A stretch of 64,000 bases of DNA from Pseudomonas sp. R37(2017) (GCF_002113375.1 NZ_NEHO01000013.1:62001-126000); one strand, 5' to 3'. Shown: positions 1 to 9,640, counted from the stretch's first letter. Translations and numbers: made by a program. Notes: generated by a model from the sequence alone, not told the origin.

Positions 1-121
1 GATTGGCGTCGAGCCATTGCTATAGAGGGTTTTGTTGGGGCTAAACGGGATCCAAAACTTGTTTGCCCGAAGGTTTGGAATATCCGTCAGTGATTTTCAT
101 GAGAAATCATGAGGTTGGTTT

Positions 122-1105
122 TCAGAGCGTTGTTTCACTATCAAACTTTCGACGCTCCTCACCTGGGCTACAGCCCCAGGCCTTGCGATAGGCACTGCCC
201 AAGTGGGAGGCCGAGACGAAACCACAAGAGTAGGCTACCGAGGCGATGGACTTGCTGCTTTCGCGCAGTAGCCGGCGCGCTTCGGCCAGGCGCAGCTCGA
301 GGTAGAAGCGTTGCGGCGTCATGCCGAAATGCTGGTGCCACAGGCGTTCCAGCTGTCGCTGCGACACATTGCAGCGATCCGCGACTTCCTCGATGCTGAT
401 GACGTGTTCGAAGTTGTCTTCCATATACCCGATGGCCGCGGTGATGCGCCGGTCATGGATGCCGAACCGCCATTGGATGGACATGCGCTGATGTTCTTCC
501 GGCCCGCGGATCCGCGCATGCAGAAACTGCTCGGCCACTGCGGAGGCCAGCTTGCCGCCGTAGTCCACGGAAATCTGCGCCAGCATCAGGTCAATGGCCG
601 CTGTGCCGCCTGCGCAGGTCCAGCGATTGTCGTGGTTTACATACAGTTCGCGGGTCACTTCGATGCCGGGAAACTCCTCGGCAAACTCGTTGATCGACTC
701 CCAGTGCAGCGTGCATTTGCGCCCCTCCAGCAGGCCGGCGCGAGCGAGGATAAAGGTGCCAGTACTGAAGGCCCCGACCGTTTTGCCCAAGGCAGCAGCT
801 CTTTGCAGGAAGCGCAACATTTTCGGCGGACGTTGGTGCTCGATATCCAGACTGGCGAGCACGAACACGCGATCCAGGTCGTTGGCCTCGACCAATGCCT
901 GTGTGCTGATTTCGACGCCGCTGCTGGAGCAGACGGTACCGCCCGTTTCCGAGAGCAACAGCCACTCATACAGTGATTCGCCCGCCAGGCGATTGGCCGC
1001 ACGCAGGGGCTCGCTCGCTCCCGCAAGGGCCATCATCGAGAACTGCGGCAGGATCAGCAGGCCGATCCGTTTGCAACCTTCTTTCGATTTTGCAGCTTGC
1101 GCCAT
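122..1105 (-). CDS. GlxA-type AraC-family transcriptional regulator
   Basis: A 327-residue regulator with two domains: an N-terminal DJ-1/PfpI-like fold (about residues 12-185, containing a TCAGG segment typical of the GbdR/CdhR/ArgR group) and a C-terminal AraC helix-turn-helix pair (about 220-320). Members of this group activate catabolic genes for quaternary amines or amino acids in pseudomonads; the DJ-1-like part senses the ligand and is not expected to be enzymatic. I chose the ATG at 1105 because GGAG lies about 8 bases upstream; an in-frame ATG at 1126 has no visible ribosome site. It lies directly downstream of, and on the same strand as, the fused hydrolase gene, separated by a terminator, so it may control that gene. 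The effector is unknown. Confidence 0.88.
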   Translation of the reverse strand: MAQAAKSKEGCKRIGLLILPQFSMMALAGASEPLRAANRLAGESLYEWLLLSETGGTVCSSSGVEISTQALVEANDLDRVFVLASLDIEHQRPPKMLRFLQRAAALGKTVGAFSTGTFILARAGLLEGRKCTLHWESINEFAEEFPGIEVTRELYVNHDNRWTCAGGTAAIDLMLAQISVDYGGKLASAVAEQFLHARIRGPEEHQRMSIQWRFGIHDRRITAAIGYMEDNFEHVISIEEVADRCNVSQRQLERLWHQHFGMTPQRFYLELRLAEARRLLRESSKSIASVAYSCGFVSASHLGSAYRKAWGCSPGEERRKFDSETTL

Positions 1106-1215
1106 GGAGACACTCCGGTTGGGCATTCGACGGCTCGGGCCACAAGCGGGCCCGTCTGGCTGTCAGAATACTGGAGCGGACGCATTCGGGAAGCGGCGGG
1201 AGAGTTCGGGGCGGG

Positions 1216-1249
1216 AAAAAAAAGGGCAGGGGCCTGAATGGCCCCTGCC
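1216..1249 (-). terminator. Rho-independent terminator of the fused hydrolase gene
   Basis: Perfect 10-bp stem (GGCAGGGGCC/GGCCCCTGCC, 1225-1234 and 1240-1249) with a 5-base loop. On the minus strand it is followed by eight T. It lies 13 bases past the stop codon of the hydrolase gene. Confidence 0.92.
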
Positions 1250-1262
1250 GGTGAAGCGTCGT

Positions 1263-3152
1263 TTACAGGTTATTGCGTACGGCTTCGTCGATGTTCTGAA
1301 TGATAGCCTGGAATACCGGATGATCTGCTTCGTTCTGCTGGCCGTGCTGCATGTCGGAGATCACCAGCACACCGTCACCGGCGTTGCCTGGGTAGCGATG
1401 ATAGAGGCGTTCGGACTCGGCCGGCATGTGCAGCGAGTTCTTCGCACCATGAATGATCAGGGCAGGCGGGAAGCCACTCGCGCCTTCGATATCCTGCTCC
1501 GGATCGAAGCACATGTAGGAGGTGTAGGACTTGGCACTGACCCAGACACAACCCGGCCAGCGGTCCGCACCTCCTGCCTCGGTGTAGGCACCCAACTGCT
1601 CATCGACATATTGCTGCGTGGCCGGATCCAGTGGGTAATAGCCCAGGCGGGTGGCCTCGGTACCGGTATCGAATGGTGGGATCGCGGCATCGGGGTTCAG
1701 TGCCTTGATCGCGGCATCAGCGGCGTTCACGTCTGCACGCAAGGCTTGCAGCGAACGGATGCTGGTGTAGCTCATAGGCGCCCAGAATTTCACCTGTTCG
1801 GCTTTGCCGCGCGCCAGTTCCGCGATCGCCGCCAAGCTGGCCACCGAACCCATCGCCCAGGAAGCGACCACTGGCATTTGGCCGAACTCCTTTCGCACCC
1901 AGGCCACTGCACCGAGGACTTCGTCCTTCTGATCTTCCAGGCTGACGTTGGTCACGGTCTTGCCATCGACTTGCGCGGTGTTGCGAACGGCCTTGTTATT
2001 GAAGAAGCCCGCCACATCGTAGGTCATGACGCGATAGCCGCGAGCGGCCAAGGCACGGCCAAACAGTTGTCCGTACATCGACACGCCGCCGGTGAAGCCA
2101 GAGTTGAACACTACTGGAGGCAGGTTCCGATCGGGAGTGGCTGGCTCGAAAACTGTGCCGTTGAGGCTGAGGGTCTGGCCGCCGAAGTCGACGTCGAACT
2201 TGATTTCGCGGGTGGAGATGGAACTCATTTTTTCACCTGTGGCTTGTTGGGTTATTTGTTGGGGGAAGACAGTGGTGGCCGCGCCGTTGAGCAGCACGTC
2301 GGCGGCAACGGCACAGTGCTGGGAGGCAGAGTTGGCCAGTTGGCGAACGAAATCGAACACGCCTGCAGGATCGAACCGGGAGGCATAGGCGTTGCCAGCG
2401 TGGTCGGCACCGACATGCGGCGCATCGGTGGCTTGCAACAGCAGCTTGTCAGCGCCGAGGGCTTCGACAATGCGTACGACGAACGGTGTGACCTGTGAGA
2501 TATCGGTCGAGGTGCGATAGCCCGGTCCCTTGAACCAGACATTGCCGCGTTGTCGCGCCGCCTTCAGCAGTTGGGTGTATGCGGCATCATCGGCGCCCAG
2601 GCTGAAGTGGCAGGTGCCAAGATGGTCGATGACCAGGCGGATGTGCTGTGGAATCTGTTCCAGTACCCGAAGGTTGGCGGCCGCCGCTTGGGCATAGACG
2701 TGAACGTGCTGGTCGGAGTTCAGGCGCTCGTACAATTCCAGCCATGCAGGGCTGCAGAAGGCATCCGGGGCGATGCTCTCCACCGGCGCATCATGTAAGA
2801 CGATTCGAATGCCGACGACTTGCGGATGACTCAGTCGTTCTTTGTTGGCGTAGGCAGGATCGGCCTTGATGGTGCCTATAAGGCGAATCCGGTCGTATTT
2901 CCCGGGGTGCGCCTGCTGCAGGCGTTCAAGTTCCTTGAACGAGGCAAATACATTCTCGGAGTCAGGCAGAATACTCAGGTGTACGTTATTCAGCAGTACA
3001 GGCGACAGGCCTTTGCTATCTAGTGTTTCTAGATAATCGCAGAGTGGATTTGGCACAGGCAGTTCGTAGGGGAGCGCATTACCCAGTGCGCTGAGATCCT
3101 CGTCTGTAAAGAAATGCACATGGCTGTCAATCAAGCGGTTGTTATTGTTCAT
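1263..3152 (-). CDS. amidohydrolase fused in frame to an alpha/beta hydrolase
   Basis: One open frame of 629 residues. Residues 1-300 form a TIM-barrel amidohydrolase of the 2-pyrone-4,6-dicarboxylate lactonase type (DSHVHFF metal-binding start, VIDHLG, and QATDAPH near the end). Residues 309-629 form an alpha/beta hydrolase. The junction looks secondary. At 2261-2265 there is a run of five G (C on the coding strand); removing one base would end the amidohydrolase at VFPNK-stop. The hydrolase has its own AGGTG site (2234-2238) five bases before an ATG at 2226-2228. The nucleophile elbow of the hydrolase reads SWAMGS, with Ala where the catalytic Ser of G-x-S-x-G is expected. The start at 3152 was chosen because MNNNNRLIDSHVH matches a family start; the frame is open further upstream. 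No substrate can be assigned. Confidence 0.75.
   Translation of the reverse strand: MNNNNRLIDSHVHFFTDEDLSALGNALPYELPVPNPLCDYLETLDSKGLSPVLLNNVHLSILPDSENVFASFKELERLQQAHPGKYDRIRLIGTIKADPAYANKERLSHPQVVGIRIVLHDAPVESIAPDAFCSPAWLELYERLNSDQHVHVYAQAAAANLRVLEQIPQHIRLVIDHLGTCHFSLGADDAAYTQLLKAARQRGNVWFKGPGYRTSTDISQVTPFVVRIVEALGADKLLLQATDAPHVGADHAGNAYASRFDPAGVFDFVRQLANSASQHCAVAADVLLNGAATTVFPQQITQQATGEKMSSISTREIKFDVDFGGQTLSLNGTVFEPATPDRNLPPVVFNSGFTGGVSMYGQLFGRALAARGYRVMTYDVAGFFNNKAVRNTAQVDGKTVTNVSLEDQKDEVLGAVAWVRKEFGQMPVVASWAMGSVASLAAIAELARGKAEQVKFWAPMSYTSIRSLQALRADVNAADAAIKALNPDAAIPPFDTGTEATRLGYYPLDPATQQYVDEQLGAYTEAGGADRWPGCVWVSAKSYTSYMCFDPEQDIEGASGFPPALIIHGAKNSLHMPAESERLYHRYPGNAGDGVLVISDMQHGQQNEADHPVFQAIIQNIDEAVRNNL
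2226..2238 (-). promoter_or_regulatory. internal ribosome binding site and start of the alpha/beta hydrolase part
   Basis: AGGTG (2234-2238), five A, then ATG (2226-2228) inside the fused frame. If the upstream frame is restored to its likely ancestral stop near 2252, the alpha/beta hydrolase would be a separate 321-residue protein starting here. Confidence 0.6.
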
Positions 3153-3272
3153 CGGTGTGTTCCCGTTGGCTTGGAAACACGATATTGGGAAACGCCGCCA
3201 CGCACGTCCCGCCAACCCGACGACTCCTATCAAAAGTTCGACATGCCGCTGCCGTGCCCACTAAACGTCCAG

Positions 3273-3526
3273 CGGATCCTGAGCATCACTGGTCTAGACA
3301 CCATAGAAATTGAATCCCTCAGCGCCGCGAAACTCGTCGTTGCGAACGAGCAGGCCACCGGTGCTCAACGGGCGTTCCTAGAGCCTGAACATGTGGCAGA
3401 GGCCACGTACTTCTGTAATCGGAGAAGGCGGCATCGATCACGGGAGTGATGCTGCCGGTTGACGCAGGGTGGTTGGTTCACGCCCCGCACGCCGCTTATT
3501 TGCGAGGCAACTCAATCCAGGACTAG
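3273..3526 (+). pseudogene. 3' remnant of a short-chain dehydrogenase gene
   Basis: Two plus-strand frames together read like the last ~80 residues of an SDR. The first (3273 to about 3411) carries ANEQATG and then EPEHVAEATYF. After a one-base shift near 3411-3417 the second gives SEKAASITGVMLPVDAGWLVH and a stop at 3524-3526. ITG-x-x-LPVDAGW is the classic SDR C-terminal signature. Nothing of the nucleotide-binding half is present. The fragment lies between two minus-strand genes and is best read as a leftover of an earlier neighbouring catabolic gene. Confidence 0.7.
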
Positions 3527-3625
3527 CCAAGTTGTGGAGGGAGTGAACAGGCTTGTCCTAATGGAGTAGGCTGAGAGCCCGCACCAGTCGAATCCTTGAT
3601 CGCTTGCTGCAAACGAAACGCCTGA

Positions 3626-4537
3626 TTAGATTGGACCCTCTGGAAAAGACAGGCTTAGCAACCACTCACTGAACGCCACCAGTGACGGCAGGTTCTGGTA
3701 GCGATTGGCATACGCCAGGTAGTAGCTCCGTCCGCTTTCCATCGGGTCAAACAGCGCGACCAATGCCCCCGCCTTGAGCTCATCCTGCACCAGCACTCGC
3801 GGCACCAATCCGATGCCGATACCGGCTGTCACCGCCTGAATCAGGTGACTGGTGAGCTCGAAGCTCGGGCCCAGGCGCATCAGGCGATGATCCAGACCGT
3901 TGTACTCAAACCAGTCGGACCACGCGCTGGGGCGGGAGACGACATTGAGTAGCGAGTGACTGGCAGCCAGGTCCGCTGGAGTGATCGAGCGGTATTCGGG
4001 CAGCGCCGAAGGACTGGCCACGACGATCAGTTGTTCTGTCAGCAATTTGTGGGAAATGAACCCCGGCCAGGACCCTGAACCGGCGCAGATGATCGCGTTC
4101 ATTTCTCCGGCGACACTGGCCAGGTCCGCCTGCATGATTCTGGAATGGATATGCACGACGATATCCGGGTGCCTGGTGTAGAAGTCATTCATCCGTGGCA
4201 ACAGCCACTTGGAGCCGAAGGTGGGCAGCACGGCCAGATTCAAGGTCCCGCCTTGAGCGCTGAAGGCGATTGTATTGAGTGTGGCGCTGCGAATGCGGCC
4301 CAGTGCCGCTGCCAGTTCATGCTGGTACAACGCGCCGGCGGCGGTCAGGTCGATACGCCGGCCATCGCGATGAAAAAGTTCAACACCCAGCAACGACTCC
4401 AGCGACTGAACCTGGCGGCTGACGGCGCTTTGCGTCAACAAAAGTTCATCTGCCGCCTTGGTAAAGCTGCCGTGTCTGGCCGCCGCCTCGAAAGCCACGA
4501 GCACCGACATGGAGGGGGTGAGGCGTCTAGGATTCAT
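3626..4537 (-). CDS. LysR-family regulator (GcvA-like)
   Basis: A 303-residue LysR protein: N-terminal winged helix-turn-helix (residues 7-66, FTKAADELLLTQSAVSRQ), followed by a periplasmic-binding-like effector domain. The sequence pattern (FEAAARHGSFTKAA; LAVLPTFGSKWLLPR) is typical of the GcvA subgroup. A GAGG lies about 7 bases before the ATG. It is divergent from the ydiJ-like gene at 4683, with 145 bases between them, the usual arrangement of a LysR protein with its target. The ligand cannot be read from sequence; a 2-hydroxyacid would fit the neighbour. Confidence 0.9.
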   Translation of the reverse strand: MNPRRLTPSMSVLVAFEAAARHGSFTKAADELLLTQSAVSRQVQSLESLLGVELFHRDGRRIDLTAAGALYQHELAAALGRIRSATLNTIAFSAQGGTLNLAVLPTFGSKWLLPRMNDFYTRHPDIVVHIHSRIMQADLASVAGEMNAIICAGSGSWPGFISHKLLTEQLIVVASPSALPEYRSITPADLAASHSLLNVVSRPSAWSDWFEYNGLDHRLMRLGPSFELTSHLIQAVTAGIGIGLVPRVLVQDELKAGALVALFDPMESGRSYYLAYANRYQNLPSLVAFSEWLLSLSFPEGPI

Positions 4538-4682
4538 TCATAAACCTCATGCAAACACTGCGAGTTTTACGTTTGTCTCAGGAGTGTCATCTTCAAATAA
4601 TAGGGCTACATGCATTTTGCCCCAACGCCGACTCATACGTTAAGCGAATGTAAAAAAGAATTAGCCTGCAGGAACCATACGA

Positions 4683-7600
4683 ATGATCGCGCGCCTTATC
4701 CCTGAACACGACCAGACGGATCTTTACCAACGTTTCCTCAACCAGTTGGATACTGAAGGCTTCAAGGGGGAGATCGTCCGTGACTATGGTTCCCGGACGG
4801 TGTTGGCGACCGATAACTCGATTTACCAGCGCCTGCCCCAGGCGGCGGTGTTTCCCAGGGATTACGCGGACGTAGAATGTGTGGCGAAACTCGCTGCGCA
4901 CCCGGACTTTCGTTCGGTGGTCCTGACCCCTCGTGGCGGCGGCACAGGCACCAACGGTCAATCGCTCACCGACGGTGTGGTGGTCGACCTCTCCAGGCAC
5001 CTGAACGGGATTCTCGAAATCAACGTTGAAGAGCGTTGGGTCAGGGTGCAGAGCGGTGTGGTCAAGGATCAACTGAACGCCGCACTGAAGCCCCACGGCC
5101 TGTTCTTCGCCCCCGAATTGTCCACCTCGAACAGGGCCACCGTCGGCGGCATGATCAACACTGACGCCAGCGGCCAGGGCAGTTGCACCTACGGCAAGAC
5201 GCGCGACCACGTGTTGGCGCTTTCCACGGTTCTGCTGGGTGGTCAGCGGCTCGATAGCCAGCCACTGGACGCCGAGCAAACCGATCGGCAAGCCATCCGT
5301 CAGGACGTCATCGGCAACGTGTATCGTTGCTCCCGGGATATCGCCGATCAGCAAGCCCAGTTGATTGAGCAGACCTTTCCAAAGCTCAATCGCTGCCTGA
5401 CCGGTTATGACCTCGCACACCTGCGTGAACAGGACGGGCGCTTCAACCTCAACAGCATCCTGTGTGGCTCCGAGGGTTCCCTGGGCTTCATCGTCGAAGC
5501 CAAACTCAACGTCCTGCCGATTCCGCGACACAGCATCCTGGTCAACGTGCAGTACGCCGGTTTCATGGATGCCTTGCGCGATGCCAAGGCGTTGATGGCG
5601 CTCAAGCCGTTGTCCATCGAAACGGTGGACTCCAAAGTGCTGATGCTGGCGATGCAGGACATCGTGTGGCACGGCGTTGCCGAGTATTTTCCATCCGCTC
5701 CCGGCCGGCAGACCCTGGGCATCAACCTGATCGAGTTCAGTGGCGATGATCTGCAGGACCTGGAACAGCGCGTCCACGACTTCATCCAACACCTGAAAAC
5801 CGACAACACCGTGGAACGCCTGGGGCATACGCTGGCCATTGGCAGTGAGGCCGTGAAGCGCGTCTACACCATGCGCAAAAGATCCGTGGGCCTGCTGGGC
5901 AATGTTCAGGGCGAAGCCCGGCCTCAACCCTTTGTTGAAGATACCGCCGTGCCCCCGGAAAACCTGGCGGATTTCATCGCCGAGTTCCGTGCGCTGCTCG
6001 ATGCCAACCAACTTGAGTACGGGATGTTTGGCCATGTCGATGCCGGTGTTCTGCACGTAAGGCCGATCCTGGACATGAAGGACCCCGCGCAGGCCGCCAT
6101 TGTTCGTCCCATCTCCGATGCAGTTGCCGCGCTCACGCAAAAGTATGGTGGGTTGCTCTGGGGTGAGCACGGCAAGGGCCTTCGCTCCGAGTACGCCCCG
6201 GGTTACTTCGGTGCCCTTTACCCATCGCTCCAGGCGATCAAGGCCGCGTTCGATCCGTTCAACCAGCTCAATCCCGGCAAGATCGCCACGCCCTTGCACG
6301 TCACTGATGCCAGGCTGACCAAGGTCGACGAAGTCCGGTTGCGCGGGGAATTCGATCGGCAGATCAACGAAAGCGTATGGCAGAGCTATCAGAGCGCCGT
6401 TCAATGCAATGGCAACGGTGCCTGCTACAACTTCGATCCCGACGATGCGATGTGCCCCTCGTGGAAAGCCACGCGCAACCGTATTCATTCACCCAAGGGG
6501 CGTGCCTCCCTGGTGCGCGAATGGCTGCGCCTGCAGGGGGCCAGGGGCGCCGATATCCTTGGCAACGAATCCGCCAACCTCGCAGGGCTGTTCGTCAGGG
6601 CGCGAAACACGGTTGGCAAATGGCTCGGGGAACAAGACTTTTCCCACGAAGTCTACAACTCGATGGCGGGTTGCCTGGCGTGCAAATCCTGCGCCGGACA
6701 GTGCCCGGTGAAGGTCAATGTCCCGGATTTCCGCGCCCGTTTCCTCGAACGTTATCACAGCCGTTACCTGCGCCCATTGAAGGACTATGTGATCGGCTCG
6801 CTGGAATACAGCATTCCTTACATTGCCCGTTTTCCACGGCTGTACAACGCCATGATGAGTGCGCGGCCGGTCAAATTCATGCTTCAGCATGTGGTTGGAA
6901 TGGTCGACAGCCCGTTGCTGAGCCTGATGGATTTCCATCAGGTTTGCGCTCAGTGGAAGGTGGAAATCGCGACCGCTGGCAAACTGTCAAAACTGACTGA
7001 TGAGCAACGCCAACGCAGCGTCATCATCGTTCAAGATGCTTTTACCCGCTATTTCGAAACACCGGTCGCCGCCGAATGGATAGAGCTGATTGCCCGACTG
7101 GGCTACCAGATCTACCTCGCGCCGTTTTCGCCCAATGGCAAGCCGCTCCAGGTTCAGGGCTTCCTCGGTGCGTTCAAAAAGACAGCGGCTCAGAACGCCA
7201 AAGGCTTGAAGGCACTTCAGGAGTGTGGCATCCCGCTGGTGGGTCTGGACCCGGCAATGACCCTTGTCTACCGGCAGGAGTACGCCAAGACGCTGGAGCG
7301 CGATGCGGCCCCTGAAGTCGCACTGGCTCAGGAATGGTTGGTGACTGCGCTCCCAGCGCTGCAAAGGCAGGGCGGGGCAGAGGTGTTCCATTTTCTGCCG
7401 CATTGCACCGAGCGCACCAATGAGCCGGCCAGCATCGAGCTCTGGAAAAAGGTGTTCGAGGGTTTTGGCCTGACGTTGCAGGTCCTGGCGAGCGGCTGCT
7501 GCGGCATGTCCGGTACGTACGGGCATGAAACTCGAAACGTGAAGACCTCGCAGGTCATCTATTCGCAATCCTGGCAGCCGCTGGTAGAGCGCTACCACGC

Positions 7601-7814
7601 CAGTGGCAGGCTGATTGCCGATGGTTATTCATGCCGTAGCCAGGTGAAGCGCCAGGCGGGGGAAGTGGTGCTTCATCCCCTCCAGGCGCTCCTCGGTTTA
7701 CTTCGCGAAGGCGATACAGGAGTGACCAAGGCAACACTGAGTACCAAAGCGATGTCGCGTGAGCCCCGAGTGAAGGTCAGTTCTGCCGTAGTCAACAAGC
7801 CGGAGCTCAACTAA
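4683..7814 (+). CDS. ydiJ: YdiJ-like FAD/4Fe-4S dehydrogenase (D-2-hydroxyacid type)
   Basis: A 1043-residue three-part oxidoreductase. An FAD-binding PCMH domain has the PRGGGTGTNGQS loop (about residue 82) and is followed by an FAD-linked oxidase C-terminal domain. A ferredoxin-like region includes CLACKSCAGQCP near residue 662 and an earlier Cys-rich stretch near 577. A C-terminal CCG domain has ASGCCGMSGTYGHE near 938. Length and order match E. coli YdiJ, a D-2-hydroxyglutarate dehydrogenase, and the glycolate/lactate oxidase superfamily. It oxidises a D-2-hydroxyacid and passes electrons to a carrier; the exact substrate is not proven. AGGAA precedes the ATG by 8 bases. It is controlled most likely by the divergent LysR gene. 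Confidence 0.85.
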   Translation: MIARLIPEHDQTDLYQRFLNQLDTEGFKGEIVRDYGSRTVLATDNSIYQRLPQAAVFPRDYADVECVAKLAAHPDFRSVVLTPRGGGTGTNGQSLTDGVVVDLSRHLNGILEINVEERWVRVQSGVVKDQLNAALKPHGLFFAPELSTSNRATVGGMINTDASGQGSCTYGKTRDHVLALSTVLLGGQRLDSQPLDAEQTDRQAIRQDVIGNVYRCSRDIADQQAQLIEQTFPKLNRCLTGYDLAHLREQDGRFNLNSILCGSEGSLGFIVEAKLNVLPIPRHSILVNVQYAGFMDALRDAKALMALKPLSIETVDSKVLMLAMQDIVWHGVAEYFPSAPGRQTLGINLIEFSGDDLQDLEQRVHDFIQHLKTDNTVERLGHTLAIGSEAVKRVYTMRKRSVGLLGNVQGEARPQPFVEDTAVPPENLADFIAEFRALLDANQLEYGMFGHVDAGVLHVRPILDMKDPAQAAIVRPISDAVAALTQKYGGLLWGEHGKGLRSEYAPGYFGALYPSLQAIKAAFDPFNQLNPGKIATPLHVTDARLTKVDEVRLRGEFDRQINESVWQSYQSAVQCNGNGACYNFDPDDAMCPSWKATRNRIHSPKGRASLVREWLRLQGARGADILGNESANLAGLFVRARNTVGKWLGEQDFSHEVYNSMAGCLACKSCAGQCPVKVNVPDFRARFLERYHSRYLRPLKDYVIGSLEYSIPYIARFPRLYNAMMSARPVKFMLQHVVGMVDSPLLSLMDFHQVCAQWKVEIATAGKLSKLTDEQRQRSVIIVQDAFTRYFETPVAAEWIELIARLGYQIYLAPFSPNGKPLQVQGFLGAFKKTAAQNAKGLKALQECGIPLVGLDPAMTLVYRQEYAKTLERDAAPEVALAQEWLVTALPALQRQGGAEVFHFLPHCTERTNEPASIELWKKVFEGFGLTLQVLASGCCGMSGTYGHETRNVKTSQVIYSQSWQPLVERYHASGRLIADGYSCRSQVKRQAGEVVLHPLQALLGLLREGDTGVTKATLSTKAMSREPRVKVSSAVVNKPELN

Positions 7815-7966
7815 ACCTCGAACAACGTTAGCACGATGACTTTATCTGGGTCTGATCCGGTTTTTAATGCTTGAGCTGAATCTGTAACGCGCATCACCGG
7901 GAGCGCATATTGGCACCCATCGAAGTTGCCCCATGCGAGAGGGCAAACGCTGATGAGGTCCCGAGC

Positions 7967-9640
7967 ATGTATCAATACGACGACTACGACCGTGCACTGG
8001 TGCTGGAACGTGTGGAGCAGTTCCGCGATCAGGTCGAGCGCTTTCAGGCGGGCGACCTGAGCGAGGAAGAGTTTCTGCCTCTGCGTCTGCAAAACGGTCT
8101 GTATATGCAGAAACATGCCTATATGCTGCGGGTCGCGATCCCCTACGGCACCCTGGCGGCGCGGCAGTTGCGCACCCTGGCGCGAATCGCTCGCGACTAT
8201 GATCGCGGCTACGGGCACTTCACTACACGACAGAACCTGCAATTCAACTGGATCGAACTGCATCAGGTGCCTGAGATTCTGCAGCACTTGGCCGCAGTGG
8301 ATATGCATGCGATCCAGACCTCGGGTAATTGCGTGCGCAACATCACCACTGAAGCCTTTGCCGGGGTCGCCGCCGATGAACTGATGGATCCGCGACCTTT
8401 GGCCGAAATCCTGCGCCAGTGGTCGACGATCAACCCGGAGTTCCTGTACCTGCCGCGCAAGTTCAAGATCGCTATCTGTTCTGCAAAACAGGATCGCGCG
8501 GCGATCATGATGCACGACATCGGCCTGTACCTGTATGCCGACGAAACGGGCCATATGCGCCTGCGGGTGATGGTCGGCGGTGGGCTCGGACGCACGCCAA
8601 TCCTGTCTCAGCAAATTCGCGAGGACTTGCCCTGGGAACATTTGTTGTCTTATGTCGAAGCGGTGCTGCGGGTCTACAACCGCCACGGTCGACGCGACAA
8701 CAAGTACAAGGCCCGAATCAAGATCCTGGTCAAGGCGCTGGGTATCGAAGCCTTTGCTGCCGAAGTCGAACAGGAGTGGGAGCAAATCAAAGACGGTCCG
8801 GCACAATTGACTGAGGCCGAGTACCAACGCGTCGCCCGTGCCTTTGTCGCACCGGCGTATCAGTCCCTGAGTGATATCGAACTGGATTTCGGCAGCCAGC
8901 TGATGGCTTCCCCTGACTTTGCCCGCTGGGTCTCGCGTAATACCCAGGCGCATAAAGTCCCCGGCTACGTGAGTGTCGTGCTGTCGACAAAGCCTGGCGC
9001 GGACACACCACCCGGTGACCTGACGGCTGCGCAGATGGAGGCGGTGGCCGACTGGTCAGAGCAGTTTGGTTTCGGTGAGATACGTATCGCCCATGAGCAG
9101 AACCTGATTTTACCGAATGTGCGCAAAAGCGACTTGCTGGCTCTGTGGATGCTGGCCTGCGAGCAAGGACTGGGGGTGGCCAATGCCGGCTTGTTGACCG
9201 ACATCATTGCCTGCCCCGGCGGTGACTTTTGCGCCTTGGCCAATGCACGTTCGCTACCTGTTACCGCCGCGATCCAGGCGCGCTTCAATGACCTGGACTT
9301 CCTGCATGACCTAGGCGATTTCAGCCTGAACATTTCCGGCTGCATGAATGCCTGTGGCCACCACCACATCGGCAATATCGGCATCCTTGGTGTCGATAAA
9401 AATGGCATGGAGTGGTACCAGATCACCCTCGGGGGCGCCCAGGGCAAAGCCGCGGCACTGGGCAAAGTGATCGGCCCTTCGTTCAGCGCCGAGCAAATCC
9501 CGGATGTCATCGAGTGCATCGTCGATACCTTCGTCGACTATCGCGAAGTCGAGGAAAACTTTATCGACACCTTCTCCCGCATCGGTATCGAGCCGTTTAA
9601 AGAGCGGGTCTACCCCAAGCACTCGGAGACTCTGGCATGA
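7967..9640 (+). CDS. cysI: assimilatory sulfite/nitrite reductase, hemoprotein subunit
   Basis: A 557-residue siroheme/4Fe-4S reductase. The two ferredoxin-like halves are visible, and the cluster ligands lie in ACPGGDFCALA (about residue 414) and SGCMNACGHHHIGN (about 456). The Pseudomonas CysI-type protein (about 550 residues) reduces sulfite to sulfide in cysteine synthesis. The ATG at 7967 was preferred over an in-frame start at 7910 because TGAGG lies 8 bases before it and the family begins with MYQYDDYD. Its stop overlaps the start of the DUF934 gene by four bases, a pairing that is conserved in proteobacteria. Confidence 0.92.
   Translation: MYQYDDYDRALVLERVEQFRDQVERFQAGDLSEEEFLPLRLQNGLYMQKHAYMLRVAIPYGTLAARQLRTLARIARDYDRGYGHFTTRQNLQFNWIELHQVPEILQHLAAVDMHAIQTSGNCVRNITTEAFAGVAADELMDPRPLAEILRQWSTINPEFLYLPRKFKIAICSAKQDRAAIMMHDIGLYLYADETGHMRLRVMVGGGLGRTPILSQQIREDLPWEHLLSYVEAVLRVYNRHGRRDNKYKARIKILVKALGIEAFAAEVEQEWEQIKDGPAQLTEAEYQRVARAFVAPAYQSLSDIELDFGSQLMASPDFARWVSRNTQAHKVPGYVSVVLSTKPGADTPPGDLTAAQMEAVADWSEQFGFGEIRIAHEQNLILPNVRKSDLLALWMLACEQGLGVANAGLLTDIIACPGGDFCALANARSLPVTAAIQARFNDLDFLHDLGDFSLNISGCMNACGHHHIGNIGILGVDKNGMEWYQITLGGAQGKAAALGKVIGPSFSAEQIPDVIECIVDTFVDYREVEENFIDTFSRIGIEPFKERVYPKHSETLA

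Noticed and set aside
1..121. Possible end of a gene at the left edge
   Set aside because: No frame with family features; nothing supportable in these bases.
594..2498. A 634-codon open frame on the plus strand
   Set aside because: It runs antisense to the regulator and the fused hydrolase, has no family features, and follows from high-GC codon use on the other strand.
4593..6488. A 631-codon open frame antisense to the ydiJ-like gene
   Set aside because: No motif or ribosome site; the sense strand encodes a complete, recognisable dehydrogenase.
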